Source of the DNA: Paracoccaceae bacterium
GTDB lineage: Bacteria; Pseudomonadota; Alphaproteobacteria; Rhodobacterales; Rhodobacteraceae
Assembly: GCA_012103375.1 (NCBI GenBank)
Contig: WLWX01000001.1
Span: 3,824,492-3,888,491, forward strand
Length of the DNA: 64,000 nucleotides
Reading direction: 5' to 3'
Below, piece by piece: positions 30,960 through 40,127 of this stretch. The position numbers and the translations under genes were made by a program. Numbering within the stretch: the stretch's first letter is position 1; each line of letters opens with the position of its first letter. Below the pieces are notes generated by a model. That model was not told where the DNA came from. It searched no databases and worked only from the letters and a program-made list of their open reading frames with translations.

Positions 30960-31747
30960 AGAAACAGGCCCAGACGATCCGCCTCGGCCACGGCTTCTTC
31001 CGGGTCAATCACCAGCACGCTGCCCGCCTCGATCACCACGCCGGTCAATCCCGCAGCGGCCGCGGCGCGGATCGTGGCGGGGCCGATTGTGGGCAGGTCG
31101 GCTCGCCGGTCCTGTCCCGGTTTAGCTGCCTTGATCAGGAGGCCTCCGGGGGGCAGATCATCCGGGCGCTTTATAAGTGTCTCCAGCATCCAATCCGTGC
31201 CTGGCGCCGCCTCAACCGCGATGACGGTGCCCATGGCCACGACGCAGGCCTGCCCCACATCCGCCGCCCCCATGGCCGCGATCACGCGCATGCCGATCCG
31301 CGCTTCTTCGTCATCGTCGCGGTCTGGCTTGTTCTTCGTGGCCGCGCCCGGTGGCGGCAACAGGTCGGGCATGATCTGCGGCAGGGTAACAATCTCAAAC
31401 CCCGCGTCGGCGAACAGGTTCAGAATTGTCCGAAGCGCCCCATCATCGCCGTCGCGCAGTGCAGAGGTTATCGTTGCGAACATCTGTTTGGTCCGGCGAT
31501 CCACCCGTTCGGGATCAAGCATCGGGCGGCGAATGCGCCCGGCAAAAGCCACCCGCGTCACGCCGCGCGCCGCCAGGTCGTCAAAGAACCCGCCCAAAGT
31601 TTCCAGCCGAAAGGTGATGTCGGCCGAAACCGGAGTTCCCGCCTTGAACCCGTCCAGCTCCGCCACCAGCGGCGCTTGGCCCTCAGCCTGCAACCGTTCA
31701 TAGACCAGCGCCGGCAACCGCCCCTGCCCCGCGATCAGCGCCAGCAT
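30941..31747 (-). CDS. lpxI: UDP-2,3-diacylglucosamine pyrophosphatase LpxI
   Basis: A 268-residue LpxI (DUF1009) enzyme, which replaces LpxH in many alphaproteobacteria and cleaves UDP-2,3-diacylglucosamine to lipid X and UMP. Family marks: LIAGQGRLPALVYE at the start, AGRIRRPML, the acidic GDDGALRTILNLFADAGFEIV block, and KAAKPGQDRRADLPTIGPATIRAAAAAGLTGVVIEAG near the C-terminus. Between lpxA and lpxB with 5-base spacing and a 19-base overlap. Confidence 0.94.
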   Translation of the reverse strand: MLALIAGQGRLPALVYERLQAEGQAPLVAELDGFKAGTPVSADITFRLETLGGFFDDLAARGVTRVAFAGRIRRPMLDPERVDRRTKQMFATITSALRDGDDGALRTILNLFADAGFEIVTLPQIMPDLLPPPGAATKNKPDRDDDEEARIGMRVIAAMGAADVGQACVVAMGTVIAVEAAPGTDWMLETLIKRPDDLPPGGLLIKAAKPGQDRRADLPTIGPATIRAAAAAGLTGVVIEAGSVLVIDPEEAVAEADRLGLFLWTRLS

Positions 31748-31752
31748 CGCGC

Positions 31753-32541
31753 CTAGCCCGGCGTCAGGAACGAGCGGTCGCTGTCCCCGCAGACAAACTC
31801 GGTAATGGTGCGGACATAGTCGCTGTCGGTTTCCTCGCCCAATCGTCGGGCGCGATCCTGAAATGCCCCATCGCCCTGTGCGAGTGCCTGATACGCCGCC
31901 CTGAGCGCCGTAATGTCGTCGCGCGGAACGCCGCGGCGTTTCAGCCCGACCAGGTTTAGGCCGTCCAGTTCTCCACGCGGACCCTGCACCAGACCATAGG
32001 GAATCACATCGCGGGTGACGAAGGTCACCGCCCCGATGATCGCGCCTTGTCCCAGGCGGACAAACTGATGCGTTGCGGAATAGGCCCCGACGATTACGTC
32101 ATCCTCGGCGATACAGTGGCCCGCCAACCCGGCGTTGTTCACAAGGATCACCCTGTCCCCAACCTGGCAATCATGGGCCACATGCGCGCCCGCCATGAAC
32201 AGCCCATCATCGCCGATCCGGGTCACACCGCCGCCCCCGGCGGTGCCGGTATTCAGCGTCACACCTTCACGGATGCGGTTGCGCGCGCCGATGACCAGGC
32301 GCGTTTCCTCGCCACCGAATTTCTCGTCCTGCGGCACTTCCCCGACCGAGGCGAAAGGGAAGATCACGCTGTCGGTCCCGACCTCGGTCATGCCGGTTAC
32401 CACCGCGTGGCTTTTGATGGTCACACCGTCGCCAAGGCGCACCTTGGGACCGATGACCGCGAAGGGGCCGACAGTGACGCCAACGCCCAGTTCCGCACCA
32501 TCTTCGACGATGGCAGCCGGGTGAATTTGTGTCGCACTCAT
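31753..32541 (-). CDS. lpxA: Acyl-ACP--UDP-N-acetylglucosamine O-acyltransferase
   Basis: A 262-residue left-handed beta-helix acyltransferase, first step of lipid A synthesis. Hexapeptide repeats run through [37 protein letters not shown]; the catalytic histidine region is [15 protein letters not shown], then [15 protein letters not shown]. The ATG at 32541 overlaps the fabZ stop (ATGA) and is the family start; the longer upstream frame is within fabZ. Confidence 0.95.
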   Translation of the reverse strand: MSATQIHPAAIVEDGAELGVGVTVGPFAVIGPKVRLGDGVTIKSHAVVTGMTEVGTDSVIFPFASVGEVPQDEKFGGEETRLVIGARNRIREGVTLNTGTAGGGGVTRIGDDGLFMAGAHVAHDCQVGDRVILVNNAGLAGHCIAEDDVIVGAYSATHQFVRLGQGAIIGAVTFVTRDVIPYGLVQGPRGELDGLNLVGLKRRGVPRDDITALRAAYQALAQGDGAFQDRARRLGEETDSDYVRTITEFVCGDSDRSFLTPG

Positions 32542-33002
32542 TTTTTCGGCAGGTCCATCATCGCCATGAATTGCGCCTGTGCGGCGAGTTCGCCGTCTAC
32601 CTCGCCACGACCTTCGATCTTCCAGATCTTGCCGCCACCGCGCAGAGTCTTGATATGAAGTTTCAGCTGATCGCCCGGCACGACCTTGCGGCGGAATTTG
32701 CAACTGTCGATGGCCATGAAATAGATCAGCATGTTGGTGTCCTGCAATTGCTCGGTCACGCCAACCATCACGGCGGCGGTCTGGGCCATTGCTTCGATAA
32801 TCGTCACACCCGGCATGATCGGCGTGCCCGGAAAATGGCCCTGAAAATGGGGCTCATTATAGGTCACGTTCTTAATGCCTGTCGCGCTGTCGGTGCCGAC
32901 AATATCCACGACCCGGTCGATCAGCAGAAACGGATACCGGTGCGGAATGATTCGCTGGATAATCTGAATATCGGCGCTTTGCGGCGCGATGTCGTCGGTC
33001 AT
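32538..33002 (-). CDS. fabZ: 3-hydroxyacyl-ACP dehydratase FabZ
   Basis: A 154-residue hot-dog-fold dehydratase of fatty-acid elongation. The core is [14 protein letters not shown], then [26 protein letters not shown] with the catalytic His and Glu. Start at 33002 chosen by family alignment ([16 protein letters not shown]). Gene order skp-fabZ-lpxA is standard; ATGA overlap with lpxA. Confidence 0.95.
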   Translation of the reverse strand: MTDDIAPQSADIQIIQRIIPHRYPFLLIDRVVDIVGTDSATGIKNVTYNEPHFQGHFPGTPIMPGVTIIEAMAQTAAVMVGVTEQLQDTNMLIYFMAIDSCKFRRKVVPGDQLKLHIKTLRGGGKIWKIEGRGEVDGELAAQAQFMAMMDLPKK

Positions 33003-33171
33003 GGTGCGGCTCCTTAATTCTGAATTCGGGCGGTGCGCCGGGTCGCGGCAGCGGCTGGGCGTCACCTGCGGGTGCGGATTTTCCTACGACATGCCTGACC
33101 CGCTGTAACAACTGGCCGATTGGCAGACAAGTTGCCTTGGCGGCAGGTCGTAACACAGCGCAACACTGCGA

Positions 33172-33897
33172 TCATTCCGTGGGCTGGGTTGGCTGTGGCT
33201 CGGCCGGGGTGGATGCCCCATCGATGTCTGTTGAAGGCGCCGACGCATCCGTTTCATTTGCGGCGTCTTCGCCGTCGTCGGTATCTGGCCGCGGTTCTGG
33301 CTGCACACCCGGGCTGGTGTTGGGGCCGGTGTTGGGGCTGTCATCTGGCTGCGCGCGATTTTGGTCCGTTCCGTCACCAATACTGCTGTCGATCCGCGCA
33401 ATTGCGTCGGCTGTAATATCGATGCTTTCAGCGGCCAGGATCACCACACGCTGGTCCAGCAGGGCCACAGCGCCGCGTTCGATGACCAGCGCCCGAAGCA
33501 CCGGCCCGGTCAGGCGCAGAAATGCCTGCCGGTCACCATCCAGCAATTGCCCGAGCGTGTTTGCCTTAGAGTCCTGTTCGGCCCGAATCCGTTGAACCTT
33601 GTCATCGAAGGCGTCGGCCAATGCGCGGAAGTCTTCGGGCGGAAGGTTACTGCGCTGATCGGTCAGCGCCTGTTCCTCTTCAATCAGCGCCGCCTCGATC
33701 TGGCGGTTTTCCCGGCTCAGCGCCTGAACACGCGCTTCGTGATCGCGCTGGACCCGCTGACCAAACATTGAATCGTTGAACAGACGATCCTGATCGACGG
33801 TCGCGATGGCGGGCGAAACGGTTTGCGCCCGGGCCGGTTGGGCCACGGGCGCAAGAAGTGTCAGGGCAATCGCCGCTGCCAGGGCTGCGCGCATCAC
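33172..33897 (-). CDS. skp: OmpH/Skp-family periplasmic chaperone with extended tail
   Basis: A 241-residue protein with a Sec signal peptide (MMRAALAAAIALTLLAPVAQPARAQ, cleavage after ~25), then an OmpH domain of paired helices forming a coiled-coil tentacle (VQRDHEARVQALSRENRQIEAALIEEEQALTDQRSNLPPEDFRALADAFDDKVQRIRAEQDSKANTL). It would hold unfolded outer-membrane proteins for BamA. The last ~55 residues are a Pro/Asp/Thr-rich low-complexity tail (DDSPNTGPNTSPGVQPEPRP...), longer than in E. coli Skp. Ten bases after bamA. Confidence 0.85.
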   Translation of the reverse strand: MMRAALAAAIALTLLAPVAQPARAQTVSPAIATVDQDRLFNDSMFGQRVQRDHEARVQALSRENRQIEAALIEEEQALTDQRSNLPPEDFRALADAFDDKVQRIRAEQDSKANTLGQLLDGDRQAFLRLTGPVLRALVIERGAVALLDQRVVILAAESIDITADAIARIDSSIGDGTDQNRAQPDDSPNTGPNTSPGVQPEPRPDTDDGEDAANETDASAPSTDIDGASTPAEPQPTQPTE

Positions 33898-33907
33898 CGC
33901 GCAGACC

Positions 33908-36286
33908 TCAGAACTGGGTCGAGATTGTCAGGTCGAAGTCACGCTCAACGTCATAGTCTTCCTTGACCACGGCCTTGGTGAAGTTGAACCGAAGCGGGCC
34001 AATCGGCGTTTTCCAGTGCAGCGCTACACCAACAGTTGCGCGCAAGTTCGCACCGTCGTCGACTGGGTCGCCCGGAGGTCCGCTGCCGCCGCCGCTACCG
34101 TCGATGTCGCCCGCCGTATCGTCGAGCGACCAGACAGTACCGACATCGGCAAACAGGCCACCGGTGATGCCGTATTCTTCGGGCACGCCGATTGGGAATT
34201 CAGCCTCGAACCGGGCAACCGCGAAGTAGTTGCCGCCCAATGCATCCATGTTCGGCGCATCCAGATCGCGCGGGCCGATACCGTTCGCCTCGAACCCGCG
34301 CATGACCGAGCTGCCCATGCGGAACCGGTCGGTGATCCGGGTTTCATAGCCGTCGTAGCCCATGATCGCCCCGCCTTCAATGGTGGCGCTGACCTTGATC
34401 TCCTCGTTCCAGACGCGGGTCTGCGCTTTGGCCAAAGCAGTCGTCTTGATGTATTTGGCATCGCCGCCAAGCCCGGCCAGATCCTGGCTAAAGCGCAGCA
34501 GATATCCGGTGTTCGGGTCGATCCCTGTGCGCCGTGTATCCCAGCTGTAGGTATAGCCAAGCGCGCTGGTAATCTCTTTCCCGACTTCACCCTGCAGGAT
34601 CATCGACGAACTGGCCGGATCTACGTCCGACAGTTCCAACTGCGAGATTTCATAGCGCAGCGCCAGACGACCATTGTCCGAGACAGGGAATGCCACACTG
34701 GGCGAGAACCCGATCGATTCCGTATCGAACGACGCGTTGTCGTTGTCGGTTGAGCGATAATAGGCGTCGACGCCAAACCGCAGGTCACGACCCAGGAAGT
34801 ATGGCTCGGCAAATTTAAAGTCGAGCTTCTTGTTGTCGGTGCCGGTTTGCAGGTCGAACGACAGCAACTGACCACGACCCAGGAAGTTCCGTTCCGAGAA
34901 ACCGATGGCCAGCGCAGCACCCTGGTCGGCGCTATAGGAGGCACCAAGGGACAGCGACCCTGTCGGCGCCTCTTCCACATCGACGTCGATGATCACATGC
35001 TCGGGCGAAGACCCTTCGCGAGAGTTTACTTCGGCGACCGAGAAGAAGTTCAGAGCGCGGATCCGGTTCGCGGACTCGCGGATTTCACGCGGATTGAAGG
35101 GATCGCCCTCGACCGTGTTGAATTCGCGACGGATAACCCGGTCCAGCGTAGTTTGGTTGCCTTCGATATCGATCCGCTCAACAAAGATACGCTCTCCACG
35201 GGTGATGCGATATTCTATGTTCAGGGCAAGGTTCCGGTCGTCACGGATGATCACCGGTTCAATCTGGACGAAGCGCAGCCCTTTGCGCAGGGCCAGCCGC
35301 TCCATCTTCTCGACCGAGATTGCAACCGCCGTCGGCGTATAGACGCGGCCCGTCTTAACGCGCGATTCGGCCAGGAACTCATTCGCGTTCACGCCCGGAA
35401 TTTCCGACACAGCCGTTGTTTCGCCGAAGCGGAACTGCTGCCCCTCACGCACACGGAAGGTGATGACCGTTCCGGCCCGATCACGCGACAATTCGCTTGT
35501 CACGTCCAGGACCGCGAAATCCACATAGCCCCGCGCCAGATAGAAATCCCGCAACAGGCTTTTGTCAAAGGCGATCCGTTCGGAAATGAAAGTGTCGCGC
35601 TTGATGATGCGGCGAATCAATCCGGCCTGCTTGGTATCGACCACGCTGCGCAGGCGCCGGTCGGAATACTGGCGGTTGCCGACGAACGAAACACGCTCAT
35701 TCTCGACAATGTTGCCTTCCTGAACGGCGTATACCACGTCCACCCGGTTGTTCGAGCGGCGGATGATCTGCGGCGTGATGACGACAGCCAAACGGCCATT
35801 GTTCTGATAGGCTTCGGTCAGACGGGCAGCATCCTGTTCAGCAATCGTTGGCGAATAGACGCGGCGCGGCTGCGTGCGCAGAAGGCCAAGCAGAAAGTCA
35901 TCTTTCAGCTTTTTGTTGCCTTCGATGTTGACGCGGTTGACCGTCGGCCATTCCTGCACCCGGATCGTCAGCTGATTGCCGCCGGGAATAAATTCGACCG
36001 TTTCGAACAGGCCGGAATTGTTCACACGCTGATATGCGGCGTTCAGGGCACCGGAACTGATGGACTGATTCCTTGGCAGCTTGGCATAGCTGAGGATCGT
36101 TCCATCCTCGATCCGCTGATTGCCTTCGATGGCGATCGTCGAAAATCGGAAGGATTGTGCTTCGGCCATGGAAACAAGGCCCATTCCGGCGATCGGTGCG
36201 GCAATCAAAGCCGCCATCACCAGTCTGGTTACCAGGGTCATGACGCCTGCTTTGCGCCGTATGCTGCTCACGAGGTCTTGTGTCAT
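33908..36286 (-). CDS. bamA: Outer membrane protein assembly factor BamA
   Basis: A 792-residue outer-membrane insertase. After a signal sequence ending near MAEAQS (~residue 44) come five POTRA domains (first FRFSTIAIEGNQRIEDGTILSYAKL; last RIDIEGNQTTLDRVIRREFNTVEGDPFN) and an Omp85 16-strand barrel with the lid-lock motif VMRGFEANGIGPRD (~VRGF variant) and C-terminal beta-signal ending in Phe (DLTISTQF). Preceded on its strand by a strong hairpin at 36362-36396, suggesting partly independent expression from the upstream envelope genes. Confidence 0.96.
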   Translation of the reverse strand: MTQDLVSSIRRKAGVMTLVTRLVMAALIAAPIAGMGLVSMAEAQSFRFSTIAIEGNQRIEDGTILSYAKLPRNQSISSGALNAAYQRVNNSGLFETVEFIPGGNQLTIRVQEWPTVNRVNIEGNKKLKDDFLLGLLRTQPRRVYSPTIAEQDAARLTEAYQNNGRLAVVITPQIIRRSNNRVDVVYAVQEGNIVENERVSFVGNRQYSDRRLRSVVDTKQAGLIRRIIKRDTFISERIAFDKSLLRDFYLARGYVDFAVLDVTSELSRDRAGTVITFRVREGQQFRFGETTAVSEIPGVNANEFLAESRVKTGRVYTPTAVAISVEKMERLALRKGLRFVQIEPVIIRDDRNLALNIEYRITRGERIFVERIDIEGNQTTLDRVIRREFNTVEGDPFNPREIRESANRIRALNFFSVAEVNSREGSSPEHVIIDVDVEEAPTGSLSLGASYSADQGAALAIGFSERNFLGRGQLLSFDLQTGTDNKKLDFKFAEPYFLGRDLRFGVDAYYRSTDNDNASFDTESIGFSPSVAFPVSDNGRLALRYEISQLELSDVDPASSSMILQGEVGKEITSALGYTYSWDTRRTGIDPNTGYLLRFSQDLAGLGGDAKYIKTTALAKAQTRVWNEEIKVSATIEGGAIMGYDGYETRITDRFRMGSSVMRGFEANGIGPRDLDAPNMDALGGNYFAVARFEAEFPIGVPEEYGITGGLFADVGTVWSLDDTAGDIDGSGGGSGPPGDPVDDGANLRATVGVALHWKTPIGPLRFNFTKAVVKEDYDVERDFDLTISTQF

Positions 36287-36361
36287 TCGCCCCTATCCGT
36301 ATTCACGTCCCAAAAAACTTACCTTGTGACTAGCCCGAAAGCTGCCAACTGTCAAAAGCGA

Positions 36362-36396
36362 CAACACCCTTTTCGGCGGTTCCGAAAAGGGTGTTG
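36362..36396 (-). terminator. Perfect 15-bp hairpin upstream of bamA
   Basis: CAACACCCTTTTCGG and CCGAAAAGGGTGTTG form a perfect 15-bp stem with a 5-base loop. On the minus strand it is followed by TCGCTTTTGAC, a weak T tract. It lies after the small 41-codon gene and about 75 bases before the bamA start, so it may end transcription from rseP or act as an attenuator or RNA-processing site. The T tract is too weak to be sure it terminates. Confidence 0.5.
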
Positions 36397-36454
36397 CATC
36401 AGTGTTGTCCAGATGGGGGCAAGCGGCGGATATCCGCCGCAATTCAATGGGCTA

Positions 36455-36580
36455 TCAGAGTGAACCCAGAAACGCGCCAGCCGTCAGCGCAGCGCCGATT
36501 GCCGACAGGAAAATCAGCCGGTCAGCGTTAAGCCCAACCAGAAGTGAGAAGCCGCGGTATCCGTATTTGATCCGTTGCAT
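36455..36580 (-). CDS. Small conserved-type membrane protein (41 aa) between rseP and bamA
   Basis: Reads MQRIKYGYRGFSLLVGLNAD, then RLIFLSAIGAALTAGAFLGSL: a short basic N-terminus with Tyr/Phe, then a hydrophobic helix. I recall similar 40-residue proteins in this position in other Rhodobacteraceae but cannot name a family. GAGG lies about 20 bases before ATG, so the ribosome site is weak. Transcribed with the envelope operon, before the hairpin at 36362-36396. Confidence 0.5.
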   Translation of the reverse strand: MQRIKYGYRGFSLLVGLNADRLIFLSAIGAALTAGAFLGSL

Positions 36581-36808
36581 GATGCGCTGCGCCCCCGTTG
36601 CCTCAATCGTCGCTTCTATTGGTTCCAAAACGGGTGATATCCCCGGAATGAGGCACGATTGCGTCAAGATACGGGCAGCATCGCGGAGTTGGCTTAACGG
36701 TCAATTAAACACAATCGCGGGCGCAGGGCGGACACGCCGGTCATGTACCGGTGCGGCCGTGGTCATACTGCTTTGGGATCGCCGAAAAAATCGTGACGTT
36801 CTGGATAC

Positions 36809-38146
36809 TTAGGGGCAGAACAGATCATTAGACAGCGCAAAGACCATCAACGCCAGGATCGCCGTCAGTCCGATGCCCATCAGGATGCGCAGCGCGCGGT
36901 CAGACGGGGGCCGGCCTGTCACCGCCTCAAAGGCATGAAATACCAGGTGTCCGCCGTCCAGAACCGGAATCGGAAACAGGTTCAGCAGGCCCACGGCGGT
37001 CGACAGCACCGCAATGAACCAAATGAAACTGGTCCACCCCTGGCTGGCCGCCGCGCCTGAGGTCTGGGCGATGCCAATCGGCCCCCTCAGGTTACAGGAC
37101 GAGATTTGCCCCGCAATCATGTGGTAAAGGCCCGAGATCGACGAAGTCACAACAAAAACAGTGCGTTCCGCGCCATAGCCGACCGCCTCAAACACGCCCG
37201 GCCGCTGAGTCGCGGGTTCAAACATCAACCCGCCCGAGATCCCGATAAGCCAGCGGGTTTCAAAACCGCCGCCCTCGACCGGAAGGTCCGCACTGCGCGG
37301 CACCAGCGTTACCTTGCGCAGATCGCCTTCGTTCCAGACATCCAGCAACAGCGGTTTGCCACCAGATGCGCCGACCATCTCGCGCAGGTCCGCAAATGCG
37401 ACGACCGGAGTGCCATCAATGGCCACGATCACGTCCCCGACCTGCATGCCCGCATCCATAGCCGCCGAATCCGGCGTCAGACCTGATACCAGCGGCGGAT
37501 AGGGGAACGGCGCCTGGACCACCTGTTCGCCACCGTCGCGCAGCACAGTGTAATCCAGCGCTTCTGCCCGTGGCAGATCGGCAACAAAGCTGTCGAATTC
37601 TTCGAATGCCGGCGTCGGCGTGCCGTTGATGGCCAGGATCTCGTCGCCGACCCGCAACTCCTGCGCCGGGCCAGGCAGCGGCAGAACCTCGGCAATGGTC
37701 AGCGGGTCAGACGCGGTGCCGCGGACCAGCAAAATGGCCGCAAAAACAATGATAGATAAGGCAAAATTGAACGCTGGTCCCGCCGCCACGGTCAGCGATC
37801 GCGCCCAGAGTGGCGCGCCGTGCATGGTGGCGCGCCTGTCACGCGCGTTCATCCCCTTGATCGCCTCGCCATCCTTGCCGGATGCGGCGTCGGCATCCCC
37901 CAGAAATCGCACATAGCCACCCAATGGCAGCGCCGCGATCTGCCAGCGGGTTCCGTGTTTGTCGAACCCCGACCATAACACGGGGCCGAACCCCAGGCTG
38001 AAGACCTCGGCATGGATGCCGGTCCAGCGACCGACGATATAGTGGCCATATTCATGCACGGCGACGATGATCAGCAACGCCAGAACAAATGCGCCCAGCG
38101 TCCAGATAACACCCCCGAATGACGGGATCAGTCCAACAATATCCAA
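36809..38146 (-). CDS. rseP: Site-2 intramembrane metalloprotease RseP
   Basis: A 445-residue inner-membrane zinc protease. The HExxH site is VHEYGHYIVG (His31, Glu32, His35) in the first helix; two PDZ domains follow (residues ~120-300; EVLPLPGPAQELRVGDEILAING and SGLTPDSAAMDAGMQVGDVIVAIDGTPV), then the second zinc ligand motif NLFPIPVLDGGHL near the C-terminus. It degrades anti-sigma factors and signal-peptide remnants in the membrane. Placed between dxr and bamA as usual. Confidence 0.95.
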   Translation of the reverse strand: MDIVGLIPSFGGVIWTLGAFVLALLIIVAVHEYGHYIVGRWTGIHAEVFSLGFGPVLWSGFDKHGTRWQIAALPLGGYVRFLGDADAASGKDGEAIKGMNARDRRATMHGAPLWARSLTVAAGPAFNFALSIIVFAAILLVRGTASDPLTIAEVLPLPGPAQELRVGDEILAINGTPTPAFEEFDSFVADLPRAEALDYTVLRDGGEQVVQAPFPYPPLVSGLTPDSAAMDAGMQVGDVIVAIDGTPVVAFADLREMVGASGGKPLLLDVWNEGDLRKVTLVPRSADLPVEGGGFETRWLIGISGGLMFEPATQRPGVFEAVGYGAERTVFVVTSSISGLYHMIAGQISSCNLRGPIGIAQTSGAAASQGWTSFIWFIAVLSTAVGLLNLFPIPVLDGGHLVFHAFEAVTGRPPSDRALRILMGIGLTAILALMVFALSNDLFCP

Positions 38147-38156
38147 CGAAAACCCC

Positions 38157-39326
38157 TTACCGCTCTGATGCGCCGATCAGGCGCTGTGCCTCTTGTCGGG
38201 CACGTTGATCTAACATCAAGACATCCTCAAGGCCAAGCGGTGACACCGCCCCGCCAACCTTGTGCAAATTTTCGAGAACCTGTTCTACGACACCTGCCAT
38301 ATCGACAAACCCGATCCGCCCGCTGATGAACCCGTCCAGCGCCTGTTCCTTGGCCGCGTTGAACACCGCCCCTGCCCCGCCGCCTGCTGCCATAACCTCG
38401 CGCGCCAATCGCAGCGCAGGCCAGCGCGCTTCGTCGGCTGCCCGGAAACTCAGCGATCCGATGGCGGCCAGATCCAGCCGTTCGACGGGCACGGCACGCC
38501 GGTCTGGCCAATGCAGCGCATGCCCGATGGCGTGGCGCATGTCCGGCGGGCCAACATGGGCCATCAGCGCCCCATCGGAAAATCCGACCAGCGCATGGAC
38601 CAGCGATTCCGGGTGCACCAGCACTTCGATCCGGCCCGGATCAATGCCAAAGAATTCCCGCGTTTCGATCACTTCTAGCGCCTTGTTGAACATGCTGGCG
38701 CTGTCGATTGTGATCCGCTGTCCCATATCCCAATTCGGATGGGTCGAGGCATCGGCCACAGTGGCCTCTGCCAAACGCTCGACCGGCCAATCGCGAAACG
38801 CCCCGCCCGACGCGGTGATGATTACCCGCTCGATCGAGGCGGGTTCTTCACCGCGCAGCGCCTGGAACACGGCAGAGTGTTCGCTGTCGACCGGCAGGAT
38901 CGTGGCACCATGTTCGCGCGCCGCCGCTATCACCAGCGGCCCGGCGGCAACCAGCGTTTCCTTGTTGGCCAGCGCCAGCGTCGCGCCTTGCTCCAACACT
39001 CGCAGGCCCGGCTCCAACCCGGCTGCGCCAACAATTGCCGACATTGCCCAATCGACCGGACGGGTTGCAGATTCGACAATCGCCGCGCGGCCTGCGGCAA
39101 CCTCTACCCCGGCCCCGCCCAGTGCATCGCGCAATTCGCCCAGCAGAACTGCATCGGCAATCACGGCCAGTTCCGGGCGAAACTCGCGCGCCAGTTCGGC
39201 CAGCGCGGCGACATTGCGCCCGCCCGTCAAGGCCACGATGTGATAGGCGTCGCGATCCCGGCGGATCAGGTCCAGCGTGCTGGCCCCAACCGAACCGGTC
39301 GCCCCAAAAACCGAGATTCGTCGCAT
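38157..39326 (-). CDS. dxr: 1-deoxy-D-xylulose 5-phosphate reductoisomerase
   Basis: A 389-residue NADPH enzyme of the MEP isoprenoid route. NADPH loop ISVFGATGSVGAST (~4-17), metal/substrate motifs LPVDSEHSAVFQAL (~145-158) and ITASGGAFRDWP, and the HPNWDMGQRITIDSASMFNKALEVIE block are intact. The products feed UppS (next but one upstream), so the operon groups isoprenoid and envelope steps. Spacing of 10 bases to rseP. Confidence 0.95.
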   Translation of the reverse strand: MRRISVFGATGSVGASTLDLIRRDRDAYHIVALTGGRNVAALAELAREFRPELAVIADAVLLGELRDALGGAGVEVAAGRAAIVESATRPVDWAMSAIVGAAGLEPGLRVLEQGATLALANKETLVAAGPLVIAAAREHGATILPVDSEHSAVFQALRGEEPASIERVIITASGGAFRDWPVERLAEATVADASTHPNWDMGQRITIDSASMFNKALEVIETREFFGIDPGRIEVLVHPESLVHALVGFSDGALMAHVGPPDMRHAIGHALHWPDRRAVPVERLDLAAIGSLSFRAADEARWPALRLAREVMAAGGGAGAVFNAAKEQALDGFISGRIGFVDMAGVVEQVLENLHKVGGAVSPLGLEDVLMLDQRARQEAQRLIGASER

Positions 39327-39338
39327 GCCGATTTGGCC

Positions 39339-40127
39339 TTACCCGGCCATCAGCGGGGCGAAATCCGAAACCGCCGATGCGACAATGACGAAAAGCGACG
39401 CCCCGAGGACACCATCGAAACGGTCAAACACGCCCCCGTGTCCCGGCAACAGGTTCGAACTGTCCTTGACGCCCATCCGTCGTTTCACAGCACTTTCCGC
39501 GATGTCCCCAAACTGACTGGCAACCGAGGTCAGAAGACCTGCCACCAGTACAAATGGGCCCCAACCGGCCCAGAACATGTAGAATGCGCCAATGGCCATT
39601 GCCCCCACCCAGCCGCCAATCGTGCCAGACCAGGTCTTGTTGGGGCTGACCGCCGGCCAGAATTTCGGGCCGCCAACCGTGCGTCCGACGAAATATCCCA
39701 TGACATCGGTCGCAATCACCACCAGCGCCAGCCAGACCAGGAACTGCAGCCCCAATTCGGTTCGGATTTCAAGCAATCCGTAGCCCGAGATCATGATCAA
39801 AACCGCAAAGATTGCGAACAACACCTGATTGGCGCGCAGCCGTAGCAGCCCCGCCAGTGACGGCACCGCCAGAAGCGCAAGCGAATATGGCGGCGACACA
39901 AACGCCGCGATCAGCAGGATCAAGGCCGCAAGCGCCGCAAGCGGCACCGCGTTCGAGCTGCTTTCGACCATCGACACCAATTCCCAGATCAAAACGGCGC
40001 AGATCAGTGCCACCAGTCCGACGAACAGCCATCCACCCATCCACATCACCGCAAAGGTGACGCCTGCCACGATAACGCCGACCCCGATGCGCTTGGGCAG
40101 ATCCGACCAATTTGCCCCGGCACTCAC
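39339..40127 (-). CDS. cdsA: Phosphatidate cytidylyltransferase
   Basis: A 262-residue integral membrane enzyme making CDP-diacylglycerol. About seven membrane helices are visible; the CdsA signature is SAVKRRMGVKDSSNLLPGHGGVFDRFDGVL (~218-247), matching S-x-x-KR-x4-KD-x4-LPGHGG-x-x-DR. Start overlaps the uppS stop (ATGA). Confidence 0.95.
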   Translation of the reverse strand: MSAGANWSDLPKRIGVGVIVAGVTFAVMWMGGWLFVGLVALICAVLIWELVSMVESSSNAVPLAALAALILLIAAFVSPPYSLALLAVPSLAGLLRLRANQVLFAIFAVLIMISGYGLLEIRTELGLQFLVWLALVVIATDVMGYFVGRTVGGPKFWPAVSPNKTWSGTIGGWVGAMAIGAFYMFWAGWGPFVLVAGLLTSVASQFGDIAESAVKRRMGVKDSSNLLPGHGGVFDRFDGVLGASLFVIVASAVSDFAPLMAG

